From the NCBI GenBank assembly GCA_934644775.1, contig CAKUDB010000018.1:1-53665 (forward strand): a stretch of DNA of 53,665 nt. The letters run 5' to 3'. Every line of letters begins with the position of its first letter. The first letter of the stretch is position 1. The notes below the pieces were generated by a model. It was not told where the DNA came from, made no database searches, and was given only the letters and a program-made list of their open reading frames with translations. This DNA comes from an uncultured bacterium. Lineage in GTDB: Bacteria; Vulcanimicrobiota; Xenobia; Xenobiales; Xenobiaceae. A program made the translations under genes and the position numbers. Below are positions 8,400 to 16,932 of this stretch, piece by piece.

Positions 8400-8783
8400 T
8401 TACAGCCAGCTGGGTTTAGCCATATCTTCAGAGACTACGCCATCAGTCATAGTGAAGTGCTCCAAGCTGCCAGCTTTAGTCTGAATGCAAAGATATTGCA
8501 AAGCGGAATCGGCAGCAGCTTTTAAGCAACGCTGACCTTTAGGATCAATGCGGAAGCAATCGCCCTTTTTAATTTCGGTTTCAACTCCGTCCACAAAGAG
8601 AAGGCCCTTGCCGTCCAAAACGATATAAATTTCCTCATTCTCTTTGTGAGAGTGAACAAAAGGCACACTAGCTCCAGCAGGCAGAGAATTGTAAGAAATT
8701 TCGGCTCCGGTTAAGCTGAGCATATCGTGCAATTCAACGCGGTTTTCCTTAAAATTGATATGTCCCAATTTATAATTAGCCAT
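8400..8783 (-). CDS. Small single-domain cupin protein
   Basis: A 127-residue protein with cupin motif 1 (HSHKENEEIYIVLDG, about residues 44-58) and a degenerate motif 2 (KGDCFRIDPKG, about 72-82). The two His and the Glu of motif 1 that normally bind a metal are present; the motif 2 His seems absent. Such small cupins bind a metal and may act as isomerases, dioxygenases or binding proteins; the substrate cannot be told. AAGGAGT stands before the ATG. It lies directly downstream of the MarR-family gene, on the same strand, with a palindromic operator in between, so it is probably a target of that regulator. Confidence 0.8.
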   Translation of the reverse strand: MANYKLGHINFKENRVELHDMLSLTGAEISYNSLPAGASVPFVHSHKENEEIYIVLDGKGLLFVDGVETEIKKGDCFRIDPKGQRCLKAAADSALQYLCIQTKAGSLEHFTMTDGVVSEDMAKPSWL

Positions 8784-8810
8784 GATTTGTTACTCCTTAG
8801 TTTATAGCTT

Positions 8811-8828
8811 TAATTCGATATCGAACTA
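8811..8828. promoter_or_regulatory. Operator before the cupin gene (imperfect palindrome)
   Basis: An 18-bp near-palindrome centred on TTCGATATCGAA (8814-8825), 28 bases before the cupin ATG. It is the same motif as the operator in the MarR-family promoter at 9298-9317, with one mismatched pair. Confidence 0.75.
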
Positions 8829-8871
8829 AAACCGGATAAAAAATTGCTGAATTGGCAAATAAAGCAAATTT

Positions 8872-9288
8872 TTACTCAATACATTTACCTAAAAGTTTTT
8901 CCAAAGTTTCGGCTTCAGCATTGGTGAGTTTCTCGGCAACTAAATTAGTCAGACCTTGAGAAATCTTTTCAAAGATTGGTTGTAAAGCCAAACCTTTTCC
9001 AGTTAAGCCAACCAAAGTACTGCGCGAATCTTCAGGATTGGGCCAACGCTTAATATACCCGCTCTTTTCTAACTTGTCGGCCAAAACCGTCAAAGTAGAT
9101 TTGCTGCGCCGTACAAACTTAGCCAAATCGCTCATAGTGCACACTTTGTACTTAAACAAATAGGCTAACATATCTCCGTGGCTAGGCGACAAACTTTGCA
9201 AACCGGCTTTTTTTAGCTCGGCTAGCAAATAAATATTGCCCTTTTCTCTTAGACGAGAAGCATAACGGAAAATGTACTGATATTCCAT
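8872..9288 (-). CDS. MarR-family transcriptional regulator
   Basis: A 138-residue winged-helix regulator. The core MSDLAKFVRRSKSTLTVLADKLEKSG is the recognition-helix region and KRWPNPEDSRST is the typical wing with the DxR motif. MarR proteins are dimers that bind short palindromes and usually repress themselves and a neighbour until a ligand binds. Here the sequence supports this directly: a perfect 20-bp palindrome fills the promoter spacer of this gene and a second copy lies before the cupin gene. The promoter geometry places the first transcribed base on or near the A of the ATG, so the mRNA is probably leaderless; no ribosome-binding site is visible. Confidence 0.88.
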   Translation of the reverse strand: MEYQYIFRYASRLREKGNIYLLAELKKAGLQSLSPSHGDMLAYLFKYKVCTMSDLAKFVRRSKSTLTVLADKLEKSGYIKRWPNPEDSRSTLVGLTGKGLALQPIFEKISQGLTNLVAEKLTNAEAETLEKLLGKCIE

Positions 9289-9294
9289 GGCTGT

Positions 9295-9323
9295 AATATA
9301 GTTCGATATCGAACTATTGTCAA
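9295..9323 (-). promoter_or_regulatory. Promoter of marR-family gene with operator in the spacer
   Basis: On the minus strand: TTGACA (9323-9318), 17-bp spacer, TATATT (9300-9295). The perfect palindrome ATAGTTCGATATCGAACTAT (9298-9317) fills the spacer and enters the -10, as expected for direct autorepression. Confidence 0.8.
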
Positions 9324-9353
9324 GAGTGGTAACACATTTTTTGCAGTAAAATT

Positions 9354-9382
9354 TTGCAATGTAGTAAAGTTACAACTAATAT
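9354..9382 (+). promoter_or_regulatory. Promoter of the DUF3990/DUF3791 pair
   Basis: TTGCAA (9354-9359), 17-bp spacer, TAATAT (9377-9382), divergent from the marR-family promoter, followed by GAGGAGG before ATG 9404. Confidence 0.6.
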
Positions 9383-9403
9383 ACCAAGCAGAGGAGGCGA
9401 GTT

Positions 9404-9871
9404 ATGATTCTGTATCACGGCAGTAAAGAAATTGTAAAATCACCAGAAATTCGCATTCAAAGATATAATAAAGATTTTTATTTTGGATTTTATTGTACGC
9501 TAATACCGGAACAAGCTATTCGCTGGGCTACTCGTTTTAATGGAATAGGTTATTTAAATGAATACGAATATATTCATAATGATAGTTTGAGAATTAAGCA
9601 CTTTGATGAAATGACAGAAGAATGGTTGGACTTTATAGTCGCTTGTCGTTTAGGCAAAACTCATGATTATGACATTGTGGAAGGCCCTATGGCTAATGAC
9701 ACAATTTTTAATTATGTGCAAAATTTTGCTGACGGAAGAATTAGCCGCGATGCTTTTTGGGCGTTGGCTAAATTTAATAAGCCAACACATCAAATTAGCT
9801 TCCATACTGCGCGAGCTTTAACCACTTTATCTTTTGTTAAATACAGCGAGGTTGGCAATGAAGAACAATAG
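9404..9871 (+). CDS. DUF3990 family protein (ADP-ribosyltransferase-like, putative toxin)
   Basis: A 155-residue protein. The N-terminus LYHGSKEIVKSPEI, followed by NKDFYFGFYCT and EQAIRWATR, is the hallmark of DUF3990, a family related to ADP-ribosyltransferase folds and often found beside DUF3791 proteins. By family context it may modify a host or self target, but no target is visible. The usual GFY block is kept as FGFYCT. GAGGAGG lies just before the ATG. It overlaps the next gene by 14 bases, indicating translational coupling. I treat it as the toxin-like member of a two-gene module; this is inference from genetic arrangement and family knowledge. Confidence 0.7.
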   Translation: MILYHGSKEIVKSPEIRIQRYNKDFYFGFYCTLIPEQAIRWATRFNGIGYLNEYEYIHNDSLRIKHFDEMTEEWLDFIVACRLGKTHDYDIVEGPMANDTIFNYVQNFADGRISRDAFWALAKFNKPTHQISFHTARALTTLSFVKYSEVGNEEQ

Positions 9872-10301
9872 CGACTTATTTTATACTTGCAGTTTGTTAG
9901 AATTTATCGCTAGAGAACGCAAACTTAAGCGTTCGGAATTAGTTAAATTTTTAGGAGAAAAAACTATAGCTCGGATATATAATTATGCTGACGTATTTCA
10001 CTGTGAGCCTATAGCTAAAACGGCTGACGATTTTATTACCAATTATGCCATTCCCCAAGGTACTTTCGATAATGTAGCCGCTTGTCGTTATTTGGTGCCT
10101 GACTATTGGACAATAGGGGAAGTATATGAGCGTTTAATTGAAGATGTCTGCGGCGATGATGAAACACAAATTATCCCTAATTTAATAGCTGTATATACGT
10201 CTTGGATCAGCGACGCTATCTCTAATTATAATACCGATTTTTATTATCAATCGCGAGAATATATTTATGTCTGCTATCAGACGGGTGAAGTTTGCGAATA
10301 G
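9858..10301 (+). CDS. DUF3791-like protein with extra C-terminal domain (putative antitoxin)
   Basis: About 147 residues from ATG 9858, which has GAGG six bases upstream; a TTG further upstream is less likely. Residues 1-60 (FYTCSLLEFIARERKLKRSE, then a helix and DFITNY) resemble DUF3791, the usual partner of DUF3990. Residues 70-147 (VPDYWTIGEVYERLIEDV then YQSREYIYVCYQTGEV) form a second region I do not recognise. Classical DUF3791 proteins are about half this length, so this looks like a fusion of antitoxin and a third component. The overlap with the upstream gene supports a joint function. Confidence 0.6.
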   Translation: MKNNSDLFYTCSLLEFIARERKLKRSELVKFLGEKTIARIYNYADVFHCEPIAKTADDFITNYAIPQGTFDNVAACRYLVPDYWTIGEVYERLIEDVCGDDETQIIPNLIAVYTSWISDAISNYNTDFYYQSREYIYVCYQTGEVCE

Positions 10302-10459
10302 AAAAAAAACTGCGCATACGAGAATTATATATAGGCATATAGGCTCCAACTGGCAGAAGTCATACTTAAAAACTTGGAGACAAATCAAAAAAATTAGCAG
10401 GTAATAACCATTTTAAGCGAAGTGAAAAGCCGATTTTTGGAAAGGAATATTTTGTTTTC

Positions 10460-11536
10460 ATGTTATTGAATGTCGACACAACAAAGACTTCCGTAATTGA
10501 AGAGCTTTTGGGTAACGAAGCTGAGTCTTTGCTCCAGCACGAGTGCAAAACTATCGATAAAAAAATGCTCCACCTTCCCGGCGGAGATGTAGTCGATCGC
10601 CTTTATTGCGAATCAGACCGCAAGCCTCAGGTATTGCGCAGTTTGCAGCAATTATTCGGCACCGGCCGTTTAGCCAACACTGGCTATCTGTCCATTTTGC
10701 CTATCGACCAAGGTATCGAGCACAGCGCCGGCGCTTCTTTCGCTCCTAACCCTGCTTATTTCGATCCGGAAAATATTGTTAAGTTGGCCATCGAAGGCGG
10801 ATGCAACGCCGTTGCTTCCACTTTCGGCGTCTTGGGCTCCGTAGCTCGTAAGTATGCTCACAAAATTCCTTTCGTTGTTAAGCTCAACCACAACGAGCTG
10901 CTTACCTATCCTAACTCCTACAAGCAGATCCTTTTCGGAACCGTACGCGAAGCTTGGGATATGGGTGCTGTCGCTGTTGGCGCTACTATTTACTTCGGCA
11001 GTGAAGATTCTCGCCGCCAGATCGTAGAAATTGCTCAGGCTTTCCACGAAGCTCACGAGTTAGGTATGGCCACCATTTTGTGGTGCTATGCTCGTAACGA
11101 CGCTTTCAAGGTTGATGGCGTAGACTATCACACCGCCGCCGACTTGACCAGCCAGGCCAATCATATTGGCGTAACTATCGAAGCTGATATTATTAAGCAG
11201 AAGTTGCCTACCGTAAATGGTGCCTTCAAGAAGATCGGTTTCTGCAAGAAAGATGAGCGCATGTACACTGAATTGAGCAGCGATCATCCTATCGATCTCT
11301 GCCGTTACCAGGTAGCCAATTGCTACATGGGCCGCATGGGCTTAATCAACTCCGGTGGGCCTTCCGGTTCCAACGACTTAGCCGAGGCTGTTCGCACCGC
11401 TGTTATCAATAAGCGCGCCGGCGGTATCGGTCTTATTTGCGGACGTAAAGCTTTCCAGCGTCCTATGGAAGAAGGCGCTCGCCTTATCCACGCCATTCAG
11501 GACGTCTATCTCAACCACGATATTACTATCGCCTAA
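10460..11536 (+). CDS. fbaB: Class I fructose-bisphosphate aldolase (DhnA/FbaB type)
   Basis: A 358-residue cytoplasmic enzyme that splits fructose-1,6-bisphosphate into dihydroxyacetone phosphate and glyceraldehyde-3-phosphate. Family blocks visible: LPIDQGIEHSAGASF, a TIM-barrel strand VVKLNHNELLTYP, VGATIYFGSE and GMATILWCYAR, with the glycine-rich phosphate site SGGPSGSNDL and KRAGGIGLICGRK near the C-terminus. Length fits the DhnA-type class I family. AAAGGA lies upstream. It is monocistronic, with a terminator about 65 bases after the stop. Codon use is strongly biased (for example repeated CGC, GGC, AAC and TTC), which suggests high expression. Confidence 0.93.
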   Translation: MLLNVDTTKTSVIEELLGNEAESLLQHECKTIDKKMLHLPGGDVVDRLYCESDRKPQVLRSLQQLFGTGRLANTGYLSILPIDQGIEHSAGASFAPNPAYFDPENIVKLAIEGGCNAVASTFGVLGSVARKYAHKIPFVVKLNHNELLTYPNSYKQILFGTVREAWDMGAVAVGATIYFGSEDSRRQIVEIAQAFHEAHELGMATILWCYARNDAFKVDGVDYHTAADLTSQANHIGVTIEADIIKQKLPTVNGAFKKIGFCKKDERMYTELSSDHPIDLCRYQVANCYMGRMGLINSGGPSGSNDLAEAVRTAVINKRAGGIGLICGRKAFQRPMEEGARLIHAIQDVYLNHDITIA

Positions 11537-11600
11537 TTGAGAAAGCGCTGGGCTTAATATCTCTAGTCCCTGAAAGGGGAGGAGAAGGTAAATGTTGAAA

Positions 11601-11647
11601 GTCTGGATCTTGCTGAAAAAACAGGAAGACCCAGATTTTCCTATTTT
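11601..11647 (+). terminator. Terminator after aldolase gene
   Basis: GTCTGG-TCTT-CTG pairs with CAG-AAGA-CCAGA around an A6 loop, followed by a T-rich tail. Confidence 0.7.
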
Positions 11648-11779
11648 ATGGCGCATTTTGCTCTTTTGTTCAAAATAAAGCAACAGTTTCTGCCTCTAAG
11701 TTGGGGTAGAATAGTTACGAAGGTTTTTGATTCATCAGATCCTCGCCATAAAAGACGTGGAGGTTCCAAGTACTAAAAG

Positions 11780-13252
11780 ATGATAGGTTCAGTTAGCACT
11801 CCCAGTTACAACAATTACAATGTGCAGGGCATTTTTAGTAAGCCCTCAGCTAATGAAGCCAAGAGCGTAGAATTTTCTTACAACTCTCAGGATCAGCTGG
11901 TAAAATCCGCCGGTACTACTGAAGTCGATGGCGTAACTATCAGCAAAGGTGCCAAAGGTAGTACCCTTTCCACCGAGCGTACCAAATTGAGTGGAAGTTT
12001 GAAAGCCAACGAAGAAGGCAACTTCGTTTACGATCAGAAAATTAAGCCCAAAGAGTTTACCGCCGCTCACGTCTTTGCGGCTGTCAACAACACTTTGGAA
12101 ATGTTCCAAGACGCTTACGGCGAGAAGATTCCTTGGGCCCGTCCTGTCGATCAAATGAAGGTCGTTCCCGATGGCGGCGAGATGCTTAACGCTTACTATT
12201 CTCGCAGAGATGTTTCTGTAAACTTCTTCCACGCTGTCGATCCCACCACCAACGAGATGGTCTACTCCGGCCAGTCCGGCGAAGTTGTCTCCCACGAAGT
12301 GGGCCACGCCATGCTCGACGGTTTGCACCCCGAATATTTGCAAGCTTGGAGTCCCGATCCCGGTGGCTTCCATGAGTCTTTCGCCGATATGACCGGTTTT
12401 ATGATGGCTACCCAAGACGACGCTACTTGCGAATTGGTAGCTCAGCAAACCGGCGGCGATCTCACCAAAGACAATAGCTTGTCTCTTACCGGCGAAGAGT
12501 TGGGCACAGTTCTCGGTCATGCTACCGGTGACGCCAGCCGCAACAATATCCGCAATGCCAATAATAAGTTCAAATGGGTCGATCCCAAAACTTTACCCGA
12601 GAATCCTCCGCCAGGTGGTTTAGGCACCGAGATGCACAGCTGGTCTCAGGTCTATACCGGTGCTATGTATGACGCTTTTACCGTTATGGTCAAGCGTGGC
12701 ATGGAAGAAGAGGGCATGAGCGCTGCTCAGGCAATCAAAGATTGTGGACAGCAATTTATCCAGCTTTACGCTGCTACTTTGAAAGATGCTCCTAAGGGCG
12801 ACTTCACCTATAAGCAGATGGCCAATTGTATGCTTAAAGCTGATCGTGAGCATATGGGTGGCAAGAATCAAGAGATTTTGCGCAACGCTTTCGTCGGCCG
12901 CGATATTTTGTCCGATGGTATGAGTATTAACGAAACTCCCGACTACGGTATGAGAAATACCCGCTCTATGACTGTATCCTTAGATGGCGATTTCGGCATG
13001 TTCTCTGGTGCTAAAGTCGATACTTTAGTCGACGCCGACAAGATGTATGCTAGCGACGCTACCCGTCCGGAAGCTGCCGATCTTAAGCACGACATGAAGC
13101 GCTTGATCGACGCTGGTCGCATTCTCTACACCGAGCCCAACCAGACTCTCCAGACTAAAGATCTCTTCGACAAAGATGGCGTACCTTACGCCGGTGTCGT
13201 TCGTTGGATCGATGGCAATATGGTTATCGAAAAGAATACTATTATCGCCTAA
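11780..13252 (+). CDS. Gluzincin-type metallopeptidase (thermolysin-like motif)
   Basis: A 490-residue protein with the zinc motif HEVGH (about residues 172-176) and a downstream Glu in GGFHESFADMTG (Glu about 199). This matches the HExxH...E arrangement of gluzincins and the NExxSD block of M4-like enzymes, so it is probably an active zinc endopeptidase. No signal peptide or membrane segment is seen, which is odd for this clan; it may be cytoplasmic or exported by a non-classical route. The substrate is unknown. It has its own promoter region (TAGAAT near 11705), a GGAGG 16 bases before the ATG, and a strong terminator after the stop. Codon bias is as strong as in the aldolase gene, suggesting an abundant protein. 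Confidence 0.75.
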   Translation: MIGSVSTPSYNNYNVQGIFSKPSANEAKSVEFSYNSQDQLVKSAGTTEVDGVTISKGAKGSTLSTERTKLSGSLKANEEGNFVYDQKIKPKEFTAAHVFAAVNNTLEMFQDAYGEKIPWARPVDQMKVVPDGGEMLNAYYSRRDVSVNFFHAVDPTTNEMVYSGQSGEVVSHEVGHAMLDGLHPEYLQAWSPDPGGFHESFADMTGFMMATQDDATCELVAQQTGGDLTKDNSLSLTGEELGTVLGHATGDASRNNIRNANNKFKWVDPKTLPENPPPGGLGTEMHSWSQVYTGAMYDAFTVMVKRGMEEEGMSAAQAIKDCGQQFIQLYAATLKDAPKGDFTYKQMANCMLKADREHMGGKNQEILRNAFVGRDILSDGMSINETPDYGMRNTRSMTVSLDGDFGMFSGAKVDTLVDADKMYASDATRPEAADLKHDMKRLIDAGRILYTEPNQTLQTKDLFDKDGVPYAGVVRWIDGNMVIEKNTIIA

Positions 13253-13283
13253 TTTGGAAATTGATAGTTTAATCCTTTAAACG

Positions 13284-13316
13284 AGTGCCCCCGCCGATAA
13301 TTTCGGCGGGGGCACT
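13284..13316. terminator. Bidirectional terminator (peptidase / GH15-like gene)
   Basis: GTGCCCCCGCCGA pairs with TCGGCGGGGGCAC around a 4-6 base loop, between convergent genes. Confidence 0.85.
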
Positions 13317-13322
13317 TCTATT

Positions 13323-15386
13323 TTAGTGGATAGGGCTATTGTTTAGTGATTCTAAGTTCTTAAGCACAGTTAAGTAACGGTTGGTCGCTTGCCAGAGCGA
13401 GGCTTCGGCCCAGGTTAAAGGGGTATTTACTCCGGGAAGATAAGCCTTTTGCGAATTGGGAGGCAGAGTGCTTACACATTGCCAAGCTTCGGGAACCGAC
13501 CAAGCAGGAGCCGGAGCGCCGTTAGCTTTTATGGTGGCTTGTTCTGGAGTAATGCGGCCATAGGCACGGTTAATATTGCGATTAGCTCCAGCTAAACATT
13601 CATTAAGCAGCTTTTGCTCAGCTCGATTGAATCGGATCTTGTGTTTAAACTTAGCTCGATAGGCCGCTTGGTCGTAAATAATTTGGGCTTGGGTAGCGTA
13701 AGCGCAAGCTAAGTCGGAAACTAAAAACCACTGGGCTTCACAATTGGGGGCTGTCAGTTGTGAGCGAGCCATAAAAATATCGGCTTGGCTGGCGTCTTTA
13801 GAGCCAAATTCTTTTAATATATCGTGCCAGGCTAAATTGACGTGGCCTTGAGGATCGCAAGCGATATTGTAATTTAAGTTTAAGTAGCTATCTGGCGAGA
13901 GGGCTTTAGTTCCGTCTTTTAAGGTTAAATAAAAAGGAGCGTAGCGCAAAGCACCGTGAGCTCTAACTAAAGAGCTTTCTAGCATCTTTAAGTTGTCGAT
14001 ATGATGGCGCAGGCTAGTTAAAAGGTTGTCATTTAACTGGACTTGGGTAGATGAAAGCAAGGCTAAAGAAATATCTTTTTCGCGATTGCCAGGGCTCTCA
14101 GCATAGTAAGTGCGGCGTACTCGCTCTCGACCGGCTTGTAAAGCTTTTTCAATATCTGAACGACGGCTAAAAATATCACCATGTTTTTGACAGCGCAGAG
14201 CTTTGCGCAAGCGCAGAATATCCTTATTCGAATCGTAGGCTTGGTTATACATAATATCGAGCACTTTTTCTAAAGCTTGGTTAATAGCTTGGGTATCCCA
14301 AGTTAAGCCGCCGGGGAAGGGAACTTCTTCCCAGTTGCCCGCTGAAGGAGCGCTCGAATAATCGATACTGACAAAATAAGCCGTCAAATTTACTATAGCT
14401 TGTAACAATTGGGGCGAAGGATTAGCTATACCGTCCTTTTGCTTTTTAAAGTAGCCGTCGCTCAAAGCCTGCATAAAAGCGCCTAAAGCTAAGCCGTGTG
14501 ACTCTAAGCGTTTATTGTTGAACCAATTTTTATCGCGCTCTAAAGTGGCTGGATAAAAGATATGGGCTACGCCTTCAATGGGGCCGCCCTCGCGATACGA
14601 TTTAGGATCGTCAATAGCCTTATCAAAGGCTTGTTGTTCAACTGGGCCAGTATAAAACTTAGCTAAAGTATTTAAAGCTTTAGTCCAGGCTTGGGGATTG
14701 ACTTCCTTTTCTAAAAGGCCGGCATAAATAGTATCTGTCACCCAAGAGCGACTGGCCATTTCTGGATTTTCCCCTTGGGGAATATCACTAGTAGTAATTA
14801 AGCCGTTCTTTTCGTCGAGATTGATACGAAAAACCTGATGGCGCAAAGCCAAATCGCGCAGCTTTAATAGGGAAGCACTATTATATTTAGGCTGCATAAG
14901 GGCAAAGATGGCCTGGTTGTAAACTGGCACTTGGTAGTCGGGCCCCACAAAAGTTTGGTAAGTGAGCTGGGTGGCCGCCTGCATAGTTATTAAAGTATTA
15001 AGCAAAATGGCCAGGCCATTTTCCGTTTGGGCCAACTTTTCCCAAGTTAAGCGACAATCGACCTTGTGTTTGTGGGGCAAATTATTTAAGTCTGGTACTT
15101 CTAAACTGTCGGTGCCCAGCATTTTACTCAATTTGTCGATCCAAGGAGCGTCGGAAACTTGAAAATTGCGCCCCTCCTTTTGCATAACTTGCAATTTTTC
15201 AATGCTTTCCTCAACAAATTTATTGACTTCGAGAGCTGAAGTGGCCATTTGAGGTGCCGATACGCTAGTTAGAGAGGGAGATACTGAGCAATCTTGACCT
15301 TCTGAAGGACTAGAGGGAAGAGCCCAAACAGAAAGGGGCAAGCTGATAAAACAGGCCAAAGCCAAAAGGTGGGAAGTAAACTTCAT
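13323..15386 (-). CDS. Secreted protein, possibly GH15-like (alpha/alpha)6 fold
   Basis: About 687 residues from ATG 15386, which has AGGAGA upstream; the open frame extends seven codons further but without a better start. The signal peptide is MKFTSHLLALACFISLPLSVWA, cleaved after VWA. The mature part is helix-rich. Segments resemble glucoamylase-type (alpha/alpha)6 barrels: ESHGLALGAFMQAL, GNWEEVPFPGGLTWDT with an acid pair, and near the C-terminus VPEAWQ...TPLTWAEASLW, like the LPEQ...LTW block of GH15. This is a weak motif-level match; it could be another secreted family. Activity on glucans is only a suggestion. It stands alone between two terminators. Confidence 0.5.
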   Translation of the reverse strand: MKFTSHLLALACFISLPLSVWALPSSPSEGQDCSVSPSLTSVSAPQMATSALEVNKFVEESIEKLQVMQKEGRNFQVSDAPWIDKLSKMLGTDSLEVPDLNNLPHKHKVDCRLTWEKLAQTENGLAILLNTLITMQAATQLTYQTFVGPDYQVPVYNQAIFALMQPKYNSASLLKLRDLALRHQVFRINLDEKNGLITTSDIPQGENPEMASRSWVTDTIYAGLLEKEVNPQAWTKALNTLAKFYTGPVEQQAFDKAIDDPKSYREGGPIEGVAHIFYPATLERDKNWFNNKRLESHGLALGAFMQALSDGYFKKQKDGIANPSPQLLQAIVNLTAYFVSIDYSSAPSAGNWEEVPFPGGLTWDTQAINQALEKVLDIMYNQAYDSNKDILRLRKALRCQKHGDIFSRRSDIEKALQAGRERVRRTYYAESPGNREKDISLALLSSTQVQLNDNLLTSLRHHIDNLKMLESSLVRAHGALRYAPFYLTLKDGTKALSPDSYLNLNYNIACDPQGHVNLAWHDILKEFGSKDASQADIFMARSQLTAPNCEAQWFLVSDLACAYATQAQIIYDQAAYRAKFKHKIRFNRAEQKLLNECLAGANRNINRAYGRITPEQATIKANGAPAPAWSVPEAWQCVSTLPPNSQKAYLPGVNTPLTWAEASLWQATNRYLTVLKNLESLNNSPIH

Positions 15387-15422
15387 AAAAACGGCTCTCC
15401 TAAACAATACTAGATAAAACTA

Positions 15423-15452
15423 ACGGCAAGACCTGATAAAAGATCTTGCCGT
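15423..15452 (-). terminator. Terminator after the Clp-like gene
   Basis: ACGGCAAGA pairs with TCTTGCCGT, followed on the minus strand by a T-rich stretch. Confidence 0.7.
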
Positions 15453-15467
15453 AGGGTAGAAAGTAGA

Positions 15468-16907
15468 CTAATTTTTATTAGAATTCTTGGGCTGTTGGCC
15501 AATAGACAATACTTTATCATGTTCAGTAAGTAAAATATTGTCTCCGCGACTAACTTGACGAGCCAGCAGAGCTTTAGCCATAAAGCTGCCGATCTCTCTG
15601 GAGAAGAGGCGGTGCAAAGAAGCAGCTCCGTGGCCTACCTCTTCATTTTTCTTAATCAGGTAGACCTTTACAGTTTCGTCGACACTTAAAATTAAGTTGT
15701 GCTCATGTTTAAGCTCTTTGGCCAGTTCGTCGATCCAAGTATCTAATAATTTAAGTTGATCTTTGTCGCTAATAGGCGGGAAGAAGACCGTTTCATCTAC
15801 TAAGCTTATGGTATCGGAGCGGAGTACCGTCTCCAGATCGGGCATAAGTAAGCGCTCGTACTGATCTTGGGAGCTATCTTCTTTATCTTTACTCTTGCGG
15901 AAACCGACGTTGGCATTTTTGAAAAATTCGGCGTCGATAGAGAGGGAGAGAATGATAATATGATCGCGAAAGTCGAGGCGGCTGCCGTCGCTGGTCATAA
16001 AGCGGCCCCGCTCTAAGATCTGGTGGATACACTCCATGGCTTTGGGGTGGGCCTGCTCTATATCTTCAATATAGATAACACCGAAGGGAAATTCGCGATT
16101 AAGTACGCCCAAAAGCGAATCTTGGCCGCCACTGCCTATAAGTTGAGCGGCTCGAGCTTCGTCGCTAAAATCGCCCAAGCTTAGGCGAGCTACTCGGTCA
16201 GAATCGTTAAAGAGGAACTTGGCTAAGTTGCGAGCCAAAGTTAAGCGGCCCGAACCGCGGGGGCCGACAAAGAGGAAGCTAGCAATGGGGCGACTGCCAC
16301 CCAAAAAGCCAGCCCAAGAGCGGGTGAGAGTATCAGCAATGCGAGCAATGGCCGCTTCTTGGACTACGACGTTGCGTTTAAGCTCGTCGCCACATTGGGA
16401 AAGACGCCGCCGCCATTTATTATTCTGCTCGGCTGTGCTGCCTTTGCTGCGGAAAGAGAGCACTTCGGGACGACGGGTAGTAGGCTCGGCCAACAAGTCT
16501 TCAATATCGGAACACCAGCGTTTCGACTCGTCTTCGTCTTTTACCAAAACTTGGGCCGCTTCACAGCTAAATTCATCTAAAAGGGACCACAACAAATGGA
16601 GCGTCCCTACCGGCTTATTGTAAGTTTGGGCAAACTCTTCGGCGCTATGGAACATCATGATGTTGCGCAAACTGCGAGGAGGATCGTCTATTTTCTTAGA
16701 GCCGCGCCCCAAGAGCTCGATTAACTTTTTGCTAGTTTTGGTATAGCTTATACCTTTGCCGCGCAAAAAGATGGCTGCTTGGCAATTTTTTAGGGCTAAA
16801 ATGGCCAAAAGCAAATGCTCGGCAGTGACAAATTGGTGCCTAAGCTTGGTAGCTTCTTCTTTAGCTTGGGCTTTTACTTTTTCTAAGTTGCTGGTATAAA
16901 GTTTCAT
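15468..16907 (-). CDS. Clp-like AAA+ protein with altered Walker motifs
   Basis: About 479 residues from ATG 16907 (MKLYTSNLEKV), chosen over the longer frame because AAAGGTGAAAGAG precedes it and the longer start would lie inside the upstream gene. Residues 1-65 are a Clp N-domain (FVTAEHLLLAILAL). From about residue 175 there is one ClpB/ClpA-type AAA+ module. Walker A reads GPRGSGRLT: the essential Lys is Arg. Walker B reads VIYIEDIEQAHP instead of LLDEIEKAHP. A C-terminal small domain follows. The normal first AAA+ ring module is missing. It is therefore probably a weak or inactive ATPase, perhaps a scaffold or adaptor, working with the TPR-Lon-like product of the gene just upstream (25-base gap). 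Confidence 0.8.
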   Translation of the reverse strand: MKLYTSNLEKVKAQAKEEATKLRHQFVTAEHLLLAILALKNCQAAIFLRGKGISYTKTSKKLIELLGRGSKKIDDPPRSLRNIMMFHSAEEFAQTYNKPVGTLHLLWSLLDEFSCEAAQVLVKDEDESKRWCSDIEDLLAEPTTRRPEVLSFRSKGSTAEQNNKWRRRLSQCGDELKRNVVVQEAAIARIADTLTRSWAGFLGGSRPIASFLFVGPRGSGRLTLARNLAKFLFNDSDRVARLSLGDFSDEARAAQLIGSGGQDSLLGVLNREFPFGVIYIEDIEQAHPKAMECIHQILERGRFMTSDGSRLDFRDHIIILSLSIDAEFFKNANVGFRKSKDKEDSSQDQYERLLMPDLETVLRSDTISLVDETVFFPPISDKDQLKLLDTWIDELAKELKHEHNLILSVDETVKVYLIKKNEEVGHGAASLHRLFSREIGSFMAKALLARQVSRGDNILLTEHDKVLSIGQQPKNSNKN

Positions 16908-16932
16908 TTTGACTCTTTCACCTTTGACAAAA

